A stretch of 64,000 nt of DNA from Polytrichum commune (Eukaryota; Streptophyta; Polytrichopsida; Polytrichales; Polytrichaceae). Within the stretch, counting starts at the first letter, position 1. Each line of letters begins with the position of its first letter. Below, in pieces: positions 1 through 8,938 of this stretch. The position numbers and the translations under genes are program-made. The notes below the pieces were generated by a model that saw only the letters and a list, made by a program, of their open reading frames with translations, ran no database searches and was not told the origin of the DNA. Where the stretch lies: assembly GCA_950295325.1 (NCBI GenBank), contig OX485806.1, positions 2,542,001 to 2,606,000 on the forward strand, read 5' to 3'.

Positions 1-519
1 AGAAATTATTCCTTTATGTTATAGTTGTTTGGAGGGAAAACAAAGTCATAAGAAGTTTCCTAAATGGGGAAGGCGGTGAGCTACAAAAGTATTAGAAATA
101 GTTCATTCCGACATATGTGGTCCCCTTCAAACATTTTCTCATGGGGGTGCAAAATATTTTGTCACATTTATAGATGACTTCTCCCAAAAATGTGTGGTCA
201 CATTCTCAATGGGGAAGCCTTAGAAGCCTTTAAGTCTTACAAAGCAATGGTGAAGCTACAAGTGGGATTTTTTTTAAAAAAAATGCTAAGGATTGACAAC
301 AGTTCATGTTTGGAGCATTTAATTTCTTTTGTTTAGACAATGGCATAATTCACCAAACAATTATTCTCTATATCATGAACAAAATGATGTAGCAAAGTGT
401 AAAAATTGCACCATAATGGAATGTGTGCGTAGCATGTTGACAAGTGCTAAATTACCCAATATATTTTGGGTTGAAGCTGTGTCCATTGCCGTATACCTAC
501 AAAATTAATTACTTACCTC
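1..519 (+). pseudogene. Ty1/Copia pol remnant: GAG-pre-integrase and integrase core
   Basis: Frameshifted translation shows Copia integrase features: a CLEGKQ-type pre-integrase tail, then EIVHSDICGPLQT and AKYFVTFIDDFS around positions 85-190, and LTSAKLPNIFWVEAV around 430-480. These match the integrase core of plant Copia elements. Stops and frameshifts show it is dead. The element starts outside the window. It resumes after an inserted transposon at 1109, and its later parts lie at 1655-2148, 3212-3509 and 14509-15388. Confidence 0.85.
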
Positions 520-1108
520 CCCGGGTACGCAACTCCCATATTATACGCAGGGGGCATCGTACTTAAAACGGCTTAGAGGACCGCTTTTGTAAAAATTATA
601 TCAAATTATATCAAATTAAAATGATCAAAAAGTTGGGTGAAGACCAAATTAAATAAAATGAGATGAAAAAAAAGTTGGGTAAAGAACAAATTAAATAAAA
701 TGAGATGAAAAAAAAGTTGGGTGAAGACCAAATTAAATAAATGAGATGAAAAAAAAGTTGGGTTGCATATTTATTAAGCCTCCCATTAAAATTATAAGCC
801 ACGAATAGTTGCCTCCCATTAAAATTATAATTCATTCACAATGTTAAAATTTTATTAAAAAATCCAAAAAGTTGGGTAGTTTGACCTATGGTACCTATAT
901 TAAAAAAATCATATAATTAGGTTTTTAATGCAATTATATGCTTCAAAAGATATTCATTTCCTATATATAATTACATTTTTGGATTCCTTGTTAAAAGGGC
1001 TACAAGGGTTTCCTACATTAAAACAAATTGTATCACTCAATATTGGACTAAAACGCATTATAAGTGATTATAATCAGGACCATATAATACGGGAGTTGCG
1101 TACCCGGG
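520..1108. mobile_element. Non-autonomous DNA transposon, TIR CCCGGGTACGCAACTCCC, 8-bp TSD
   Basis: The ends are inverted repeats of about 28 bp: CCCGGGTACGCAACTCCC at the left and its complement at 1091-1108, with slight differences further in. The flanks are a perfect 8-bp duplication, CTTACCTC (512-519 and 1109-1116). Removing element plus one TSD restores the Copia frame (TSTLESKTP follows). The inside is AT-rich and holds a short tandem repeat of AAAAAGTTGGGT-type units at about 628-770. No transposase is visible. Terminus and TSD length resemble the elements at 1308, 15490, 33471 and 53369. Confidence 0.85.
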
Positions 1109-1307
1109 CTTACCTCCACCCTTGAGAGTAAAACCCCTAAAGAAGTATACTCGGGTAGAAAACCAAGTGTAGCCCACCTACGTGTTTTTGGGAATAAAGC
1201 ATATTCTCTTATCCCAAAGGAATTAAGGAATAAATTAGACTCAAAAATCCTTGTGTGCATCCTTATGGGATATAATGAGAATGTTAAGGGATATTGTTTG
1301 TACAACC
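1109..1307 (+). pseudogene. Copia integrase C-terminal segment
   Basis: The frame reads TSTLESKTPKEVYSGRKPSV, then HLRVFGNKAYSLIPKELRNK and a KGYCLYNP tail. This is the conserved region after the Copia integrase core. It is cut at 1307 by the next transposon insertion. In intact elements the same frame would run on into the RT domain. Confidence 0.85.
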
Positions 1308-1654
1308 CTCGGGGGGGGGGGGGTAGTCATTGGTTGGAGTAGCAATATATGTGCGAACAAATGATAGGGTATTTTAAAAACATGGGGGCAAAAAATTATA
1401 AATGGACTTAAGAGTAATATAGGGTATCAAAAATGACACTGGACATCTCTAAAGTACTATATGGTATGGAATAATAGGTAATTTGAAATTATAAGTAATG
1501 CAAGCCATTTTTCTATTAACCCAAAGTAGAAATTTACATAATGATAGCATGTGAAAAAAGAAGAGAATTGAAAGTAATACCCCCCTATAAAATAGTGGTT
1601 GTTCGCACCTATATCCTTAATTTTTTAACACATTGCCCCCCCCCCCCCCCCGAG
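1308..1654. mobile_element. 347-bp MITE with CTCGGGGG ends and 8-bp TSD
   Basis: It begins CTCGGGGGG with a long G run and ends in a long C run plus CGAG. It is flanked by a perfect 8-bp TSD, GTACAACC (1300-1307 and 1655-1662). The interior is nearly the same as 53369-53699, including TAGTCATTGGTTGGAG, GTGCGAACAAATGATAGGG and TAAAATAGTGGTTGTTCGC. No coding capacity. It sits inside Copia integrase. Confidence 0.9.
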
Positions 1655-2148
1655 GTACAACCTTGACACCGAATCCGTCATCATTTGTAATAGTGTAGCA
1701 TTTAATAAAGGCACCTGCAACCAAGAAGGAGCACAACCATTGGGAAATGATACGTTCATTTATTTACAACCTTTATTGTTGGATGAAGACCAAACTATAA
1801 AGCAAGGTGGCCAAAACCCCCCACATGGCCAACCACAACAAAATGCCCCTCAATCAATTACCTACTAGCCGTAAAACGGTTGGTTGTAATTGGGACTTTA
1901 AAATCAAATATAAAGCTAATGGAGAAGTTGACCTCTATAAGGTTAGATTTGCAGCAAAATCTCAAGTTAAAGGGGTAGATTACCATGACACTTTTTCACC
2001 CGTAGTCAGAATTACTACCCTTCACAACATTTTTGCTATAGTGTCCATACTTAATTTAGAAATCCACCAAATAAATGTCATAACGGCCTTTGTTATAATG
2101 AATTTGATAGAAATTATCCTTATGGACCAACCAGGAAGGGTATGTCGT
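1655..2148 (+). pseudogene. Copia reverse transcriptase, N-terminal part
   Basis: An open stretch from about 1807 reads SRKTVGCNWDFKIKYKANGE and then YKVRFAAKSQVKGVDYHDTF followed by SPVVRITTLHNI. This is the classic start of Copia RT (normally YKARLVAKGF.Q..G.DY..TFSPVV). It ends at MDQPGRVCR, where a CACTA element is inserted at 2149. Confidence 0.9.
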
Positions 2149-3211
2149 CACTACAAGAAATCGCAGTCCGAATCAACATAAAATCAACTAATTTCTGTTG
2201 ATTTCAACAGATTTGGGAAAAACAATGTTGAAATGGATCCATTGTGCGACACAAATCAACAGAGGGAACATTTATTTGTTGATTTCAACAGAGGAAGATC
2301 ATTTATCTGTTGATTTCAGCAGAGGAATTTTAATTATTGTATTTTAATTTTTAAATAACACTAATCATGTTAAAGTAATCAATTACTATGATTCCTATAA
2401 TTTACAATAATTAAATAGTTTGATTAATTTGCAATATTTAATTATTTTAATTACTTAAATTTACAATTATAGTAAATTGTGAATGATTGTAATTTTGTTC
2501 TATTTATAGTATCTTTAATTACTAATTAGCAATTACTCTAATTATTGTACTTACTCATTAAAGTAATTACAGTAATTACAATAATTAATAATTACAGAAA
2601 ATACTAATTAAATTAATTACAGCAATTGCTAATTAAAGTAATTACAGAAATTACTAATTAAAATATTTACAGAAATGACTAATTAAAGTAATTACAGTAA
2701 TTACAGTAATTATAGTAATAAAAACAATTACAGTAATTACTAATTTCTGTAATTATATAATTATGTAATTACTGTAATTACTGTAATTATAAATTTTACA
2801 AAAGTTTATAAATTTTACGGCCTCTTTATACAAATGTCTTACATACTCGCCCTACATCATGTGATGAGTGGTGGCTTAGTGGCTAAGGCCTCCTTGTGGT
2901 AGCCAAGAGGTTCAAGGATCGATACCCTTGGCCTTTCACCCTTGGGCCTAGCCTAGGTTAGGTAGGTGTCTAGGTCCTTTAGCCTTGGCTAGGCAAGGTG
3001 GTCCTTGGTTGTAGGTGTGTAGGCCCGGGAGGTGAGGAGCGGAATTACTAATTTATATCATTTTTACTAGTATAACTTGGACATTTAACCAATGCCTCAA
3101 TCAAGAGATATGTGTTAAAATTGTTCCGAATCAAGAGTTCCGAATCAACAGGTAGAATCAACATAATTCTCTTGGAACTCTGTTGGAACGGAACCGTTTT
3201 TTCTTGTAGTG
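2149..3211. mobile_element. Non-autonomous CACTA (EnSpm) element
   Basis: Starts CACTACAAGAAATCG and ends TTTTTTCTTGTAGTG, the inverted CACTA terminus. The 3-bp TSD is CGT (2146-2148 and 3212-3214), as expected for the superfamily. The inside has subterminal AATCAACAGA-type repeats, a long AT-rich tract of TAATTACAGTAATT-like units (about 2400-2820) and a tRNA-like SINE segment. No transposase ORF. It interrupts Copia RT. Confidence 0.9.
2866..2960 (+). repeat. tRNA-like (SINE head) segment within the CACTA element
   Basis: Contains an A-box-like TGGCTTAGTGG and, about 35 bases on, a B-box-like GGATCGATACC, the spacing of a tRNA-derived pol III promoter. It does not fold as a full tRNA by eye. 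It could be the head of a tRNA-derived SINE carried in the CACTA element, followed by a GCCTAGCC-rich body to about 3035. Confidence 0.45.
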
Positions 3212-3509
3212 CGTTGAGGGTGATGTGTATGTTGTACGTTAATTAGCCAAAGGCTGATTTGGTCTTAGACAATCTTAACGGGCATGGCACAAAAAGATAA
3301 ATTTTTCCCTTACCCAAGTTCAAAAATTTATCCAAGGTCATGTCGATAGCATCGTCTATAGAAAGAGGGAGGGAGAATCATATGTCATCTTGGCTTTATA
3401 TGTGGACGATAACATTCTATATACTAACAATTTAGATTTTTTGAAGCATACTAAAAAGGTCTTATCTCAACAATTTGAAATGAAAGATTTTGGTGAAATG
3501 CATTAATGC
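3212..3509 (+). pseudogene. Copia reverse transcriptase, catalytic segment
   Basis: In broken frames it reads RAWHKKINFSLTQ and later ESYVILALYVDDNILYTNN, with LSQQFEMKDFGEMH at the end. YVDD is the RT active-site motif of Copia elements. The sequence breaks at 3509 (after ATGC) where the 11-kb Gypsy element is inserted, and resumes at 14505. Confidence 0.9.
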
Positions 3510-3513
3510 CTAG

Positions 3514-3620
3514 TGTCGTGTAAACTAAGATCGTTAAACACAACAGATCGAGTGTCGTCGTCAACATCAATTAGCAAAATAAAATAGCAAACTAAAATGC
3601 TAAACAACCACCTCTTCAAG
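3514..3620. repeat. 107-bp direct repeat A1 at outer left edge of the Gypsy element
   Basis: The same 107 bp, starting TGTCGTGTAAAC and ending CCTCTTCAAG, recurs at 4185-4291 just inside the 3' LTR. Here it forms the outermost end of the insertion next to the CTAG target duplication. Its first bases TGTCGTG mimic the LTR end TGTCACGTG, which may explain how it came to be integrated as a terminus. Confidence 0.85.
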
Positions 3621-3632
3621 GCACCTCTAAAC

Positions 3633-3753
3633 AATCTAATTATTCTTCTTATGAAGGCGAGGCCTTGGCGGCCGTTTGGGCCATTGCACATTTTCGATCT
3701 TATTTGTATGGGCAAAAGTTTACTTTGGTGACTGATCATCAGCCTTTAAAATG
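3633..3753 (+). repeat. 121-bp inverted copy of the element's own RNase H segment
   Basis: It is the reverse complement of 7200-7320 (RNase H region, DHQPLKW). It lies between repeat A1 and the 3' LTR. An internal fragment joined in inverted orientation is typical of strand switching during reverse transcription. Confidence 0.85.
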
Positions 3754-4182
3754 AGGGTTGCTCTCTTCAAGCTTAAGAAACTAAAATGTCTCCTTACAAA
3801 GCTTAAGAAACTCTAAAATTCACACACAAGAGTCAAGCTATCTCTCACTCCACGAAGGGAGAATCCAAGAGTGCAAGTGGTGGAGAAAGAATGCAAAGGC
3901 TTTACTCATAATCTACTACACCATAGCCATGAGAAAGCAACAACAAGCTCTCTCTCTCTCAAAACACACTCACAAGACTTGACTTGACAACAATGGCAAG
4001 TCAAGAAGCCTTCCTCTCCATACAACCCCAATCCTAAGTGGAGTTCATCCATGGAGTGGATGAATAACTAATTAGGACTCTCAATGGAGTCCATTACTCA
4101 TCCAAACACACATGGACTCCTAATGGAGTCCATTTACTCCTAAATTGACGTGACTTAGCCCCCGATGTCACCTCACGTGACA
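3752..4182 (-). repeat. 3' LTR of the Gypsy element
   Basis: 431 bp with TG...CA ends, matching 14074-14504 apart from three transitions. In each, this copy has T or A where the other has C or G. The outer edge reads TGTCACGTGAGGTGACA on the element strand and contains a CACGTG G-box. Confidence 0.9.
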
Positions 4183-4184
4183 GC

Positions 4185-4291
4185 TGTCGTGTAAACTAAG
4201 ATCGTTAAACACAACAGATCGAGTGTCGTCGTCAACATCAATTAGCAAAATAAAATAGCAAACTAAAATGCTAAACAACCACCTCTTCAAG
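4185..4291. repeat. 107-bp direct repeat A2, inside the 3' LTR
   Basis: Second copy of the sequence at 3514-3620. This is probably the original position, at the end of the internal 3' untranslated region, two bases from the LTR. No clear polypurine tract lies beside the LTR. The stretch 4292-4616 is 3' untranslated sequence with no feature I can name. Confidence 0.8.
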
Positions 4292-4616
4292 TGCCCCCAC
4301 TAGCAGATAAGGAGCCCCTCCAATCGGCTAGGAACAAACACACTCATCGATAGAGTTGTTGAACATGATGAAGTTGTTGCTACATCTATACATATTCAAT
4401 TGGGTAGTGGTAATCTAAGGGATTAAACTCATGATTGAGAAAATAATCCAAGAACTGTAGGCTGGGTGCAATTTGAGCCCCATCCTTAATCGCCTTCAAC
4501 AATTTATGTTGAATTCTTGGATAACTCTTTCAATGTGATTTTCAATCCCATAAAATTTCCAACCAACTAAATAATAACTTCACTACTAAAATATGTGGTA
4601 AACATCCACAAAATCC

Positions 4617-5237
4617 TCAATCATGACCATTAACGGCCACGGAATGAGAGGCTTTCCGACAACGATGACAAACCCAATTGCCAGAAGGAAGAGTCAAAAG
4701 GGGAGGTGTCAAACATGCCATGTGCCATCCACGTTGACATTGGTCGCACAATAACATTGTTGCAGCTCCTTTCTTCTCTCCACAAACATAACAAGGCAGA
4801 CCCTGTGGTACAACCGCCAACTCGGGATGCACAGAGCCGTCGATGGGAAGGTGACATGGAGCACAATTCTTTGAATGCTTACGACATTCCCGCCCATCCT
4901 TGCCTTCAAGCAATAATATACCACTTGGCAAGACATCTTCTACCCGCAAAATCGTGCGCCCAGCCTTGACATCCAATGCCGTAGGCGCCTCCCGTTGCAA
5001 GTAAACATAATCCCCCTTGGAAAATCTACGAACCTGAGGTCGATAAGCTCCACTGCGGATCCGGGCATACCGTAATGTATCACGATGTTGAGCAATATTT
5101 AAGTTCTCCATGGCCATAGGCATGGCCTTTTGGAAGAACGTTGCGCGGTCATGAAGACATTGAGCCCAAACATCTGGATCATCCAAGTTTACCACGGGAG
5201 CCAATTTCTCTTACACCGAGCTAGGTAAAATTGGTTC
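4617..5237 (-). pseudogene. Gypsy integrase C-terminal domain with PHD finger
   Basis: This continues the integrase frame after the solo LTR (EPILPSS, then one stop, then EKLAPVVNLDDPD). The integrase tail includes YRPQVRRFSKGDYVYLQRE, the usual GPY/F-like position. It ends in a C4HC3 PHD finger. Counting from the L/M at 5204, C138, C141, C153, C156, H161, C164, C179 and C182 are all present, with the Trp two residues before C179. Most plant Gypsy integrases with an extra C-terminal module carry a chromodomain. A PHD finger reads histone tails and may guide integration. The frame ends at 4617 in NGHD and a stop. Confidence 0.85.
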
Positions 5238-5242
5238 CCGTC

Positions 5243-6045
5243 TATTAAGAACCTCTCACCGGTTGGCAATTTGTGTCTTGACCACAAAATCTCAAAGTAA
5301 AGAATTGAAACCAACACCAATTTTATTTCTTCCTCTAAGTACAAACCGCAACCAAATAAAGTTTGGTCAACGAAGCTCTACCACCCGACCATAGGAGAGA
5401 GACAAAAAAGATCCTCTCTCCTCCCCCGAGCTTCCTTTTATGCCGAAGCACTACTTTTACTTTCTATATTTATATATAGTAAAAGTATTCTATTCATAGC
5501 TCTATCTCATAGTTCTACTATGAATCTTCTATCTATGGTTCTTCTAGAACCTTCTTTCATCTCTTATCTCAATTCCATTATTCCAATTGGAACTGTCTAA
5601 TTCCAATTGGATTCATCCATTCTTCTTTCTAGTTGGAACTGTCTAATTCCAACTAAATACATTCATCCTTCATTCCAGTTGGAACTGTCTAATTCCAACT
5701 TGGTTCATCCAACCTTTCTCTTAGTTGGAATTGTCTAATTCCAACTAGTCAATCTTCTAGTTGGAACTGTCTAATTCCAACTAGCTTTATCCATGGAGTG
5801 GTCTAACTCCTGTGCACCTCATCGAGAGTTGTCTAACTCATGTGCACTTGTTCTCACTTGGAATGGTCTAGTTCCAATGCACTAAATGCGGAGCTGTCTA
5901 ACTCCAGTGCACATGTTGTCAATCTGGAGTTGTCTTACTCCTTTCCATTCATCCTCAACCGAGAGTTGTCTAGCTCTCATCTTTTTCTGCTTACACACTG
6001 GCACATGTAGTTAGAATATTCCTTAATAATTCTAGTTACATTACA
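5243..6045. mobile_element. 803-bp solo-LTR-like insertion in Gypsy integrase
   Basis: Flanked by a perfect 5-bp duplication CCGTC (5238-5242 and 6046-6050), as expected for an LTR retrotransposon. On the minus strand it runs TGTAATG...CTTAATA, so only one end is canonical TG/CA. It has no coding sequence. About eight copies of a short palindrome such as TTGGAACTGTCTAATTCCAA lie at about 5580-5960. Removing it with one TSD rejoins integrase (LLYGR to EPILPSS). Confidence 0.75.
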
Positions 6046-6050
6046 CCGTC

Positions 6051-6567
6051 CATACAAGAGTTGGTATGGACTATAGGATGCCAAAGATGCTTGCCTGCTG
6101 AAACGGTAACCCATTGCTATCCATGGTAACATCAAGTCCCAATCGCGATGGTTTCCATGAAGCAATCCATACTTCCGCAGACCGCGCTTAACCGTCTGAA
6201 CAACTCGTTCAGCTAAACCATCTGCCTCAGGGTGATCTCTGGAAGTTGTACGATGATCAATCAAAGCCTTGGTACACAAAGCCTCGAAAGATCCAAGAAA
6301 TTCTCTCCCTTGATCTGTTAACACCTCTGCAGGTGCTCCAAACCGTGCCAAAACTCGATCAAGAAATGCCATAGCCGCCAATTCTGAGGAATTTTGGGGA
6401 AGAGCCACGAGTTCAATCCACTTACTAAAATGCTCCACCATCACAAGCACATACTTGGAACCACGTGGAGTGATAGTAAGCGGTCCGGCAAAATCCAAAG
6501 ACCAACGATATCCCAAGCCCATAATAGGTAAAGGCTGAAGTTGAGGTGACAAAGTATTAAAATTTGA
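6051..6567 (-). pseudogene. Gypsy integrase catalytic core
   Basis: Minus-strand frame reading WSLDFAGPLTITPRGSKYVL, then EVLTDQGREFLGSFEAL and HPEADGLAERVVQTVKRG. The first two Asp and the Glu of ERVVQ form the D,D,E triad, with the second Asp and Glu 35 residues apart. It is one base out of frame with the zinc-binding part, at about 6565 near a TTTT run. It stops at LLYGR because of the inserted LTR-like sequence. Confidence 0.9.
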
Positions 6568-7429
6568 CCTGACACCGGTCACATACTTCATACCGAGAAA
6601 CATAAGTGGCAACCTGTTGATACATACCAGTCCACCAATATTGGTTGCGCAACATAGAGTGCGTCCTTCGCACTCCAAAATGTCCAAGCTCCTCGTGCAC
6701 TTGCCGCACCAAATAAGCTCTTTGATTTGGCCTTGGAACGATGCGCCTCGTTCCGTTCGGCCACACACGAAATAACAAGCTGTTTGCCCAACGAAACCTT
6801 GTTATCCGGTGACTAACTCTATCTCGCTCCATAGCAGATAGTCCAAGAGGAAATATCCCTTGTTGAAGTTTGTGCAAGACCGCCTGGTCTTCCCACACAT
6901 CACTAACAACGAGAGATTTATCAACCTCCTCATCCTGTTCTTCTACAAGGATCTCAGCAGCCAATTCCGACATCATTGTGAGATATGTGGCAGCATGCCA
7001 ACCCGACACTGCCTCACGATCACAATCTCCATGCCACCTGGCTCCAGTTAAATCCTCATCTGAAGGACTTGGATTGCGAGACAATCCGTCTGCATCCAAG
7101 TTAGCAATTCCTGCTCGGTGAACAACTTCAAAATCATATTCCTGAAGTAACAATGCCCACCTAGCAAGTTTCCCGGTGAGCTTATCTGATTCCATAAGCC
7201 ATTTTAAAGGCTGATGATCAGTCACCAAAGTAAACTTTTGCCCATACAAATAAGGTCGAAAATGTGCAATGGCCCAAACGGCCGCCAAGGCCTCGCCTTC
7301 ATAAGAAGAATAATTAGATTCAGCACTATTATTGCTTCTAGATGCATAAGCCACCACATATTCCTTTCCCTCTTCATCTTTCTGTGTCAATACCGCTTCC
7401 AATCCCACTGCACTCCAATCCGTGTGCAA
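6557..7429 (-). CDS. Gypsy RNase H and integrase zinc-binding domain
   Basis: It follows RT in the same frame after one TAA stop (7430-7432). RNase H shows HTDWSAVGLEAVLTQ (D), SSYEGEALAAVWA (E) and LVTDHQPLKWL (D), then DALSR-like DADGLSRNPS. The integrase HHCC module follows: VHEELGHFGVRRTH and YEVCDRCQ. There is no ATG here. The first codon after the stop is TTG, so this part is expressed only if the stop is bypassed. The 3' end runs into a stop from a one-base frameshift before the integrase core. Confidence 0.9.
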   Translation of the reverse strand: MHTDWSAVGLEAVLTQKDEEGKEYVVAYASRSNNSAESNYSSYEGEALAAVWAIAHFRPYLYGQKFTLVTDHQPLKWLMESDKLTGKLARWALLLQEYDFEVVHRAGIANLDADGLSRNPSPSDEDLTGARWHGDCDREAVSGWHAATYLTMMSELAAEILVEEQDEEVDKSLVVSDVWEDQAVLHKLQQGIFPLGLSAMERDRVSHRITRFRWANSLLFRVWPNGTRRIVPRPNQRAYLVRQVHEELGHFGVRRTHSMLRNQYWWTGMYQQVATYVSRYEVCDRCQVKF

Positions 7430-8569
7430 TTAAAAAGCTCTAGACACATCCGGGCGTCGAAGTACTGGCGCTGAACCGAGCCTCTGCTTCAATGTATGAA
7501 ATGCCTGTTGTTGTTCCTGACTCCAAATCCATGGTTGGTCTTTCCCCGTGAGAATGGTAAGAGGTTTGGCAATCAAACTAAAGTTTTTGACAAACCTCCT
7601 ATAATAATTTGTCAATCCTAGAAATGCACGAAGCCGTGGTACATCACTAGGTGCGGGAATTTTGTGCAAAGCATCCACCTTCGCCTGTTGCACACCAAGA
7701 CCGCCAGGAACAATCATGTGGCCTAAATAGGGCAATTGATCATGGAAAAACTTACATTTTCCATGATGTAAACGGAGTCCCCACCGTTGAAGTCGTTCAA
7801 ATACCGCTTGCAAATGTCTCACATGATCCTGTGGACTATTACTAAAGATGATAACATCATCAATGTAACATCTAGCAAACGGCAAACCAACCAATAATTG
7901 GTCCATCACCCGCTGAAATTCAGCTGGTGCATTCTTGAGACCAAATGGCAGAAATTTCCAATGATAAAGTTGATCCTTGCCATCTTTATCAATTCCCCAA
8001 AATGCGGCCTTCACCCGATCACCCAACAACAAAGGTAATTGATGATAACCAGACCTCAAATCCAGAGTGCTGAAGATTCTAGAAAATCCCAGTGCATCAA
8101 ACAACTCCTCCGGCATCGGCATTGGATATCGATCCGACTTGGTCTTGCGGTTGACTGGACGATAATTACCACACATCCGTTTTTCCGTCCAGTTGCCAAA
8201 GATATCATTCTTTGACGGCATAACCGTGGCACAAGCATACTCTCCATTGGAGAGTTCAATCAATTCCGCTGCAAATAACTGTTGACATCGAGTTTGAACA
8301 CCCAACCTTTCAGAGGTACTAAGTCTGTACGGCCGTCTGAAAATAGGGTGGTCGTCCTCGAGTTGAATACGAACAGGTTTACCTTTATATCCTTCAAGAT
8401 CATGAAGACTAAAGGCAAAACAATTACGGTAAGAGCGAATAAATGCCCGTACCTTTCGTGCTTCGGCACCAGTAAGCTTTGGCCCGACTTCAATTGGCCA
8501 ATCGTCAAACTCCGTGGTTTCCTTCTTCATAGCAGGATTGCCAATTGGTGCCAGCACAGCCTGTGATTG
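7430..8569 (-). CDS. Gypsy reverse transcriptase
   Basis: A 375-residue open frame, counted from MLAPIGNP. It contains CGNYRPVNRKT, FSTLDLRSGYHQLPL (catalytic D166), KFLPFGLKNAPAEFQRVMD and the active-site box YIDD at 231-234. The thumb and connection end LTNYYRRFVKNF and FxxLK. This is a complete Ty3/Gypsy RT. It lies in the same frame as the gag-protease-DNMT ORF and is separated from the upstream linker by a TAG at 8570-8572. The codons after that stop are CAA TCA. The frame ends at a TAA before RNase H. Confidence 0.93.
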   Translation of the reverse strand, partial: QSQAVLAPIGNPAMKKETTEFDDWPIEVGPKLTGAEARKVRAFIRSYRNCFAFSLHDLEGYKGKPVRIQLEDDHPIFRRPYRLSTSERLGVQTRCQQLFAAELIELSNGEYACATVMPSKNDIFGNWTEKRMCGNYRPVNRKTKSDRYPMPMPEELFDALGFSRIFSTLDLRSGYHQLPLLLGDRVKAAFWGIDKDGKDQLYHWKFLPFGLKNAPAEFQRVMDQLLVGLPFARCYIDDVIIFSNSPQDHVRHLQAVFERLQRWGLRLHHGKCKFFHDQLPYLGHMIVPGGLGVQQAKVDALHKIPAPSDVPRLRAFLGLTNYYRRFVKNFSLIAKPLTILTGKDQPWIWSQEQQQAFHTLKQRLGSAPVLRRPDVSRAF

Positions 8570-8938
8570 CTAGTCCGTGGAGAGGGCAACACCTTTGCCC
8601 CCATCATCTGCACTTGAATCCAAATGCGTATCCTCTCCACTACAATCAGTTTGTGTAGCTAAATAGCTACCCACATATGAAGTATCACCAAGAAATAGAA
8701 GTGGAAACATTTTATGGGCCTCCAACTTTCCAAACTCTTGGGCCAAAGCCGAAAAAACACGTTGGGCTCGAAGCTCTTCCGCAACATGAAGTTTCAAAGG
8801 AAATAATCCCTCGGTGTCATTGACCTCAATGTGATCCTTGGATTGCGGCTCCATTGCCCCCTGACCATTGTTCTTTGCCCTCAGAGTAAGCAATTGGTCA
8901 TCCATACGTTGTTGAGCAACAAGACAAATTCCAATTAT
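8570..8938 (-). CDS. In-frame linker between DNMT and RT
   Basis: An open frame of about 122 codons between two TAG stops (8939-8941 upstream, 8570-8572 downstream), in the same frame as both neighbours. It contains an ATG at 8905 (MDDQLLTLRAKNNG) and an acidic end (SGEDTHLDSSADDGG). I recognise no domain. In a Gypsy polyprotein this would be the N-terminal part of pol or a spacer. Confidence 0.6.
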   Translation of the reverse strand: MIGICLVAQQRMDDQLLTLRAKNNGQGAMEPQSKDHIEVNDTEGLFPLKLHVAEELRAQRVFSALAQEFGKLEAHKMFPLLFLGDTSYVGSYLATQTDCSGEDTHLDSSADDGGKGVALSTD

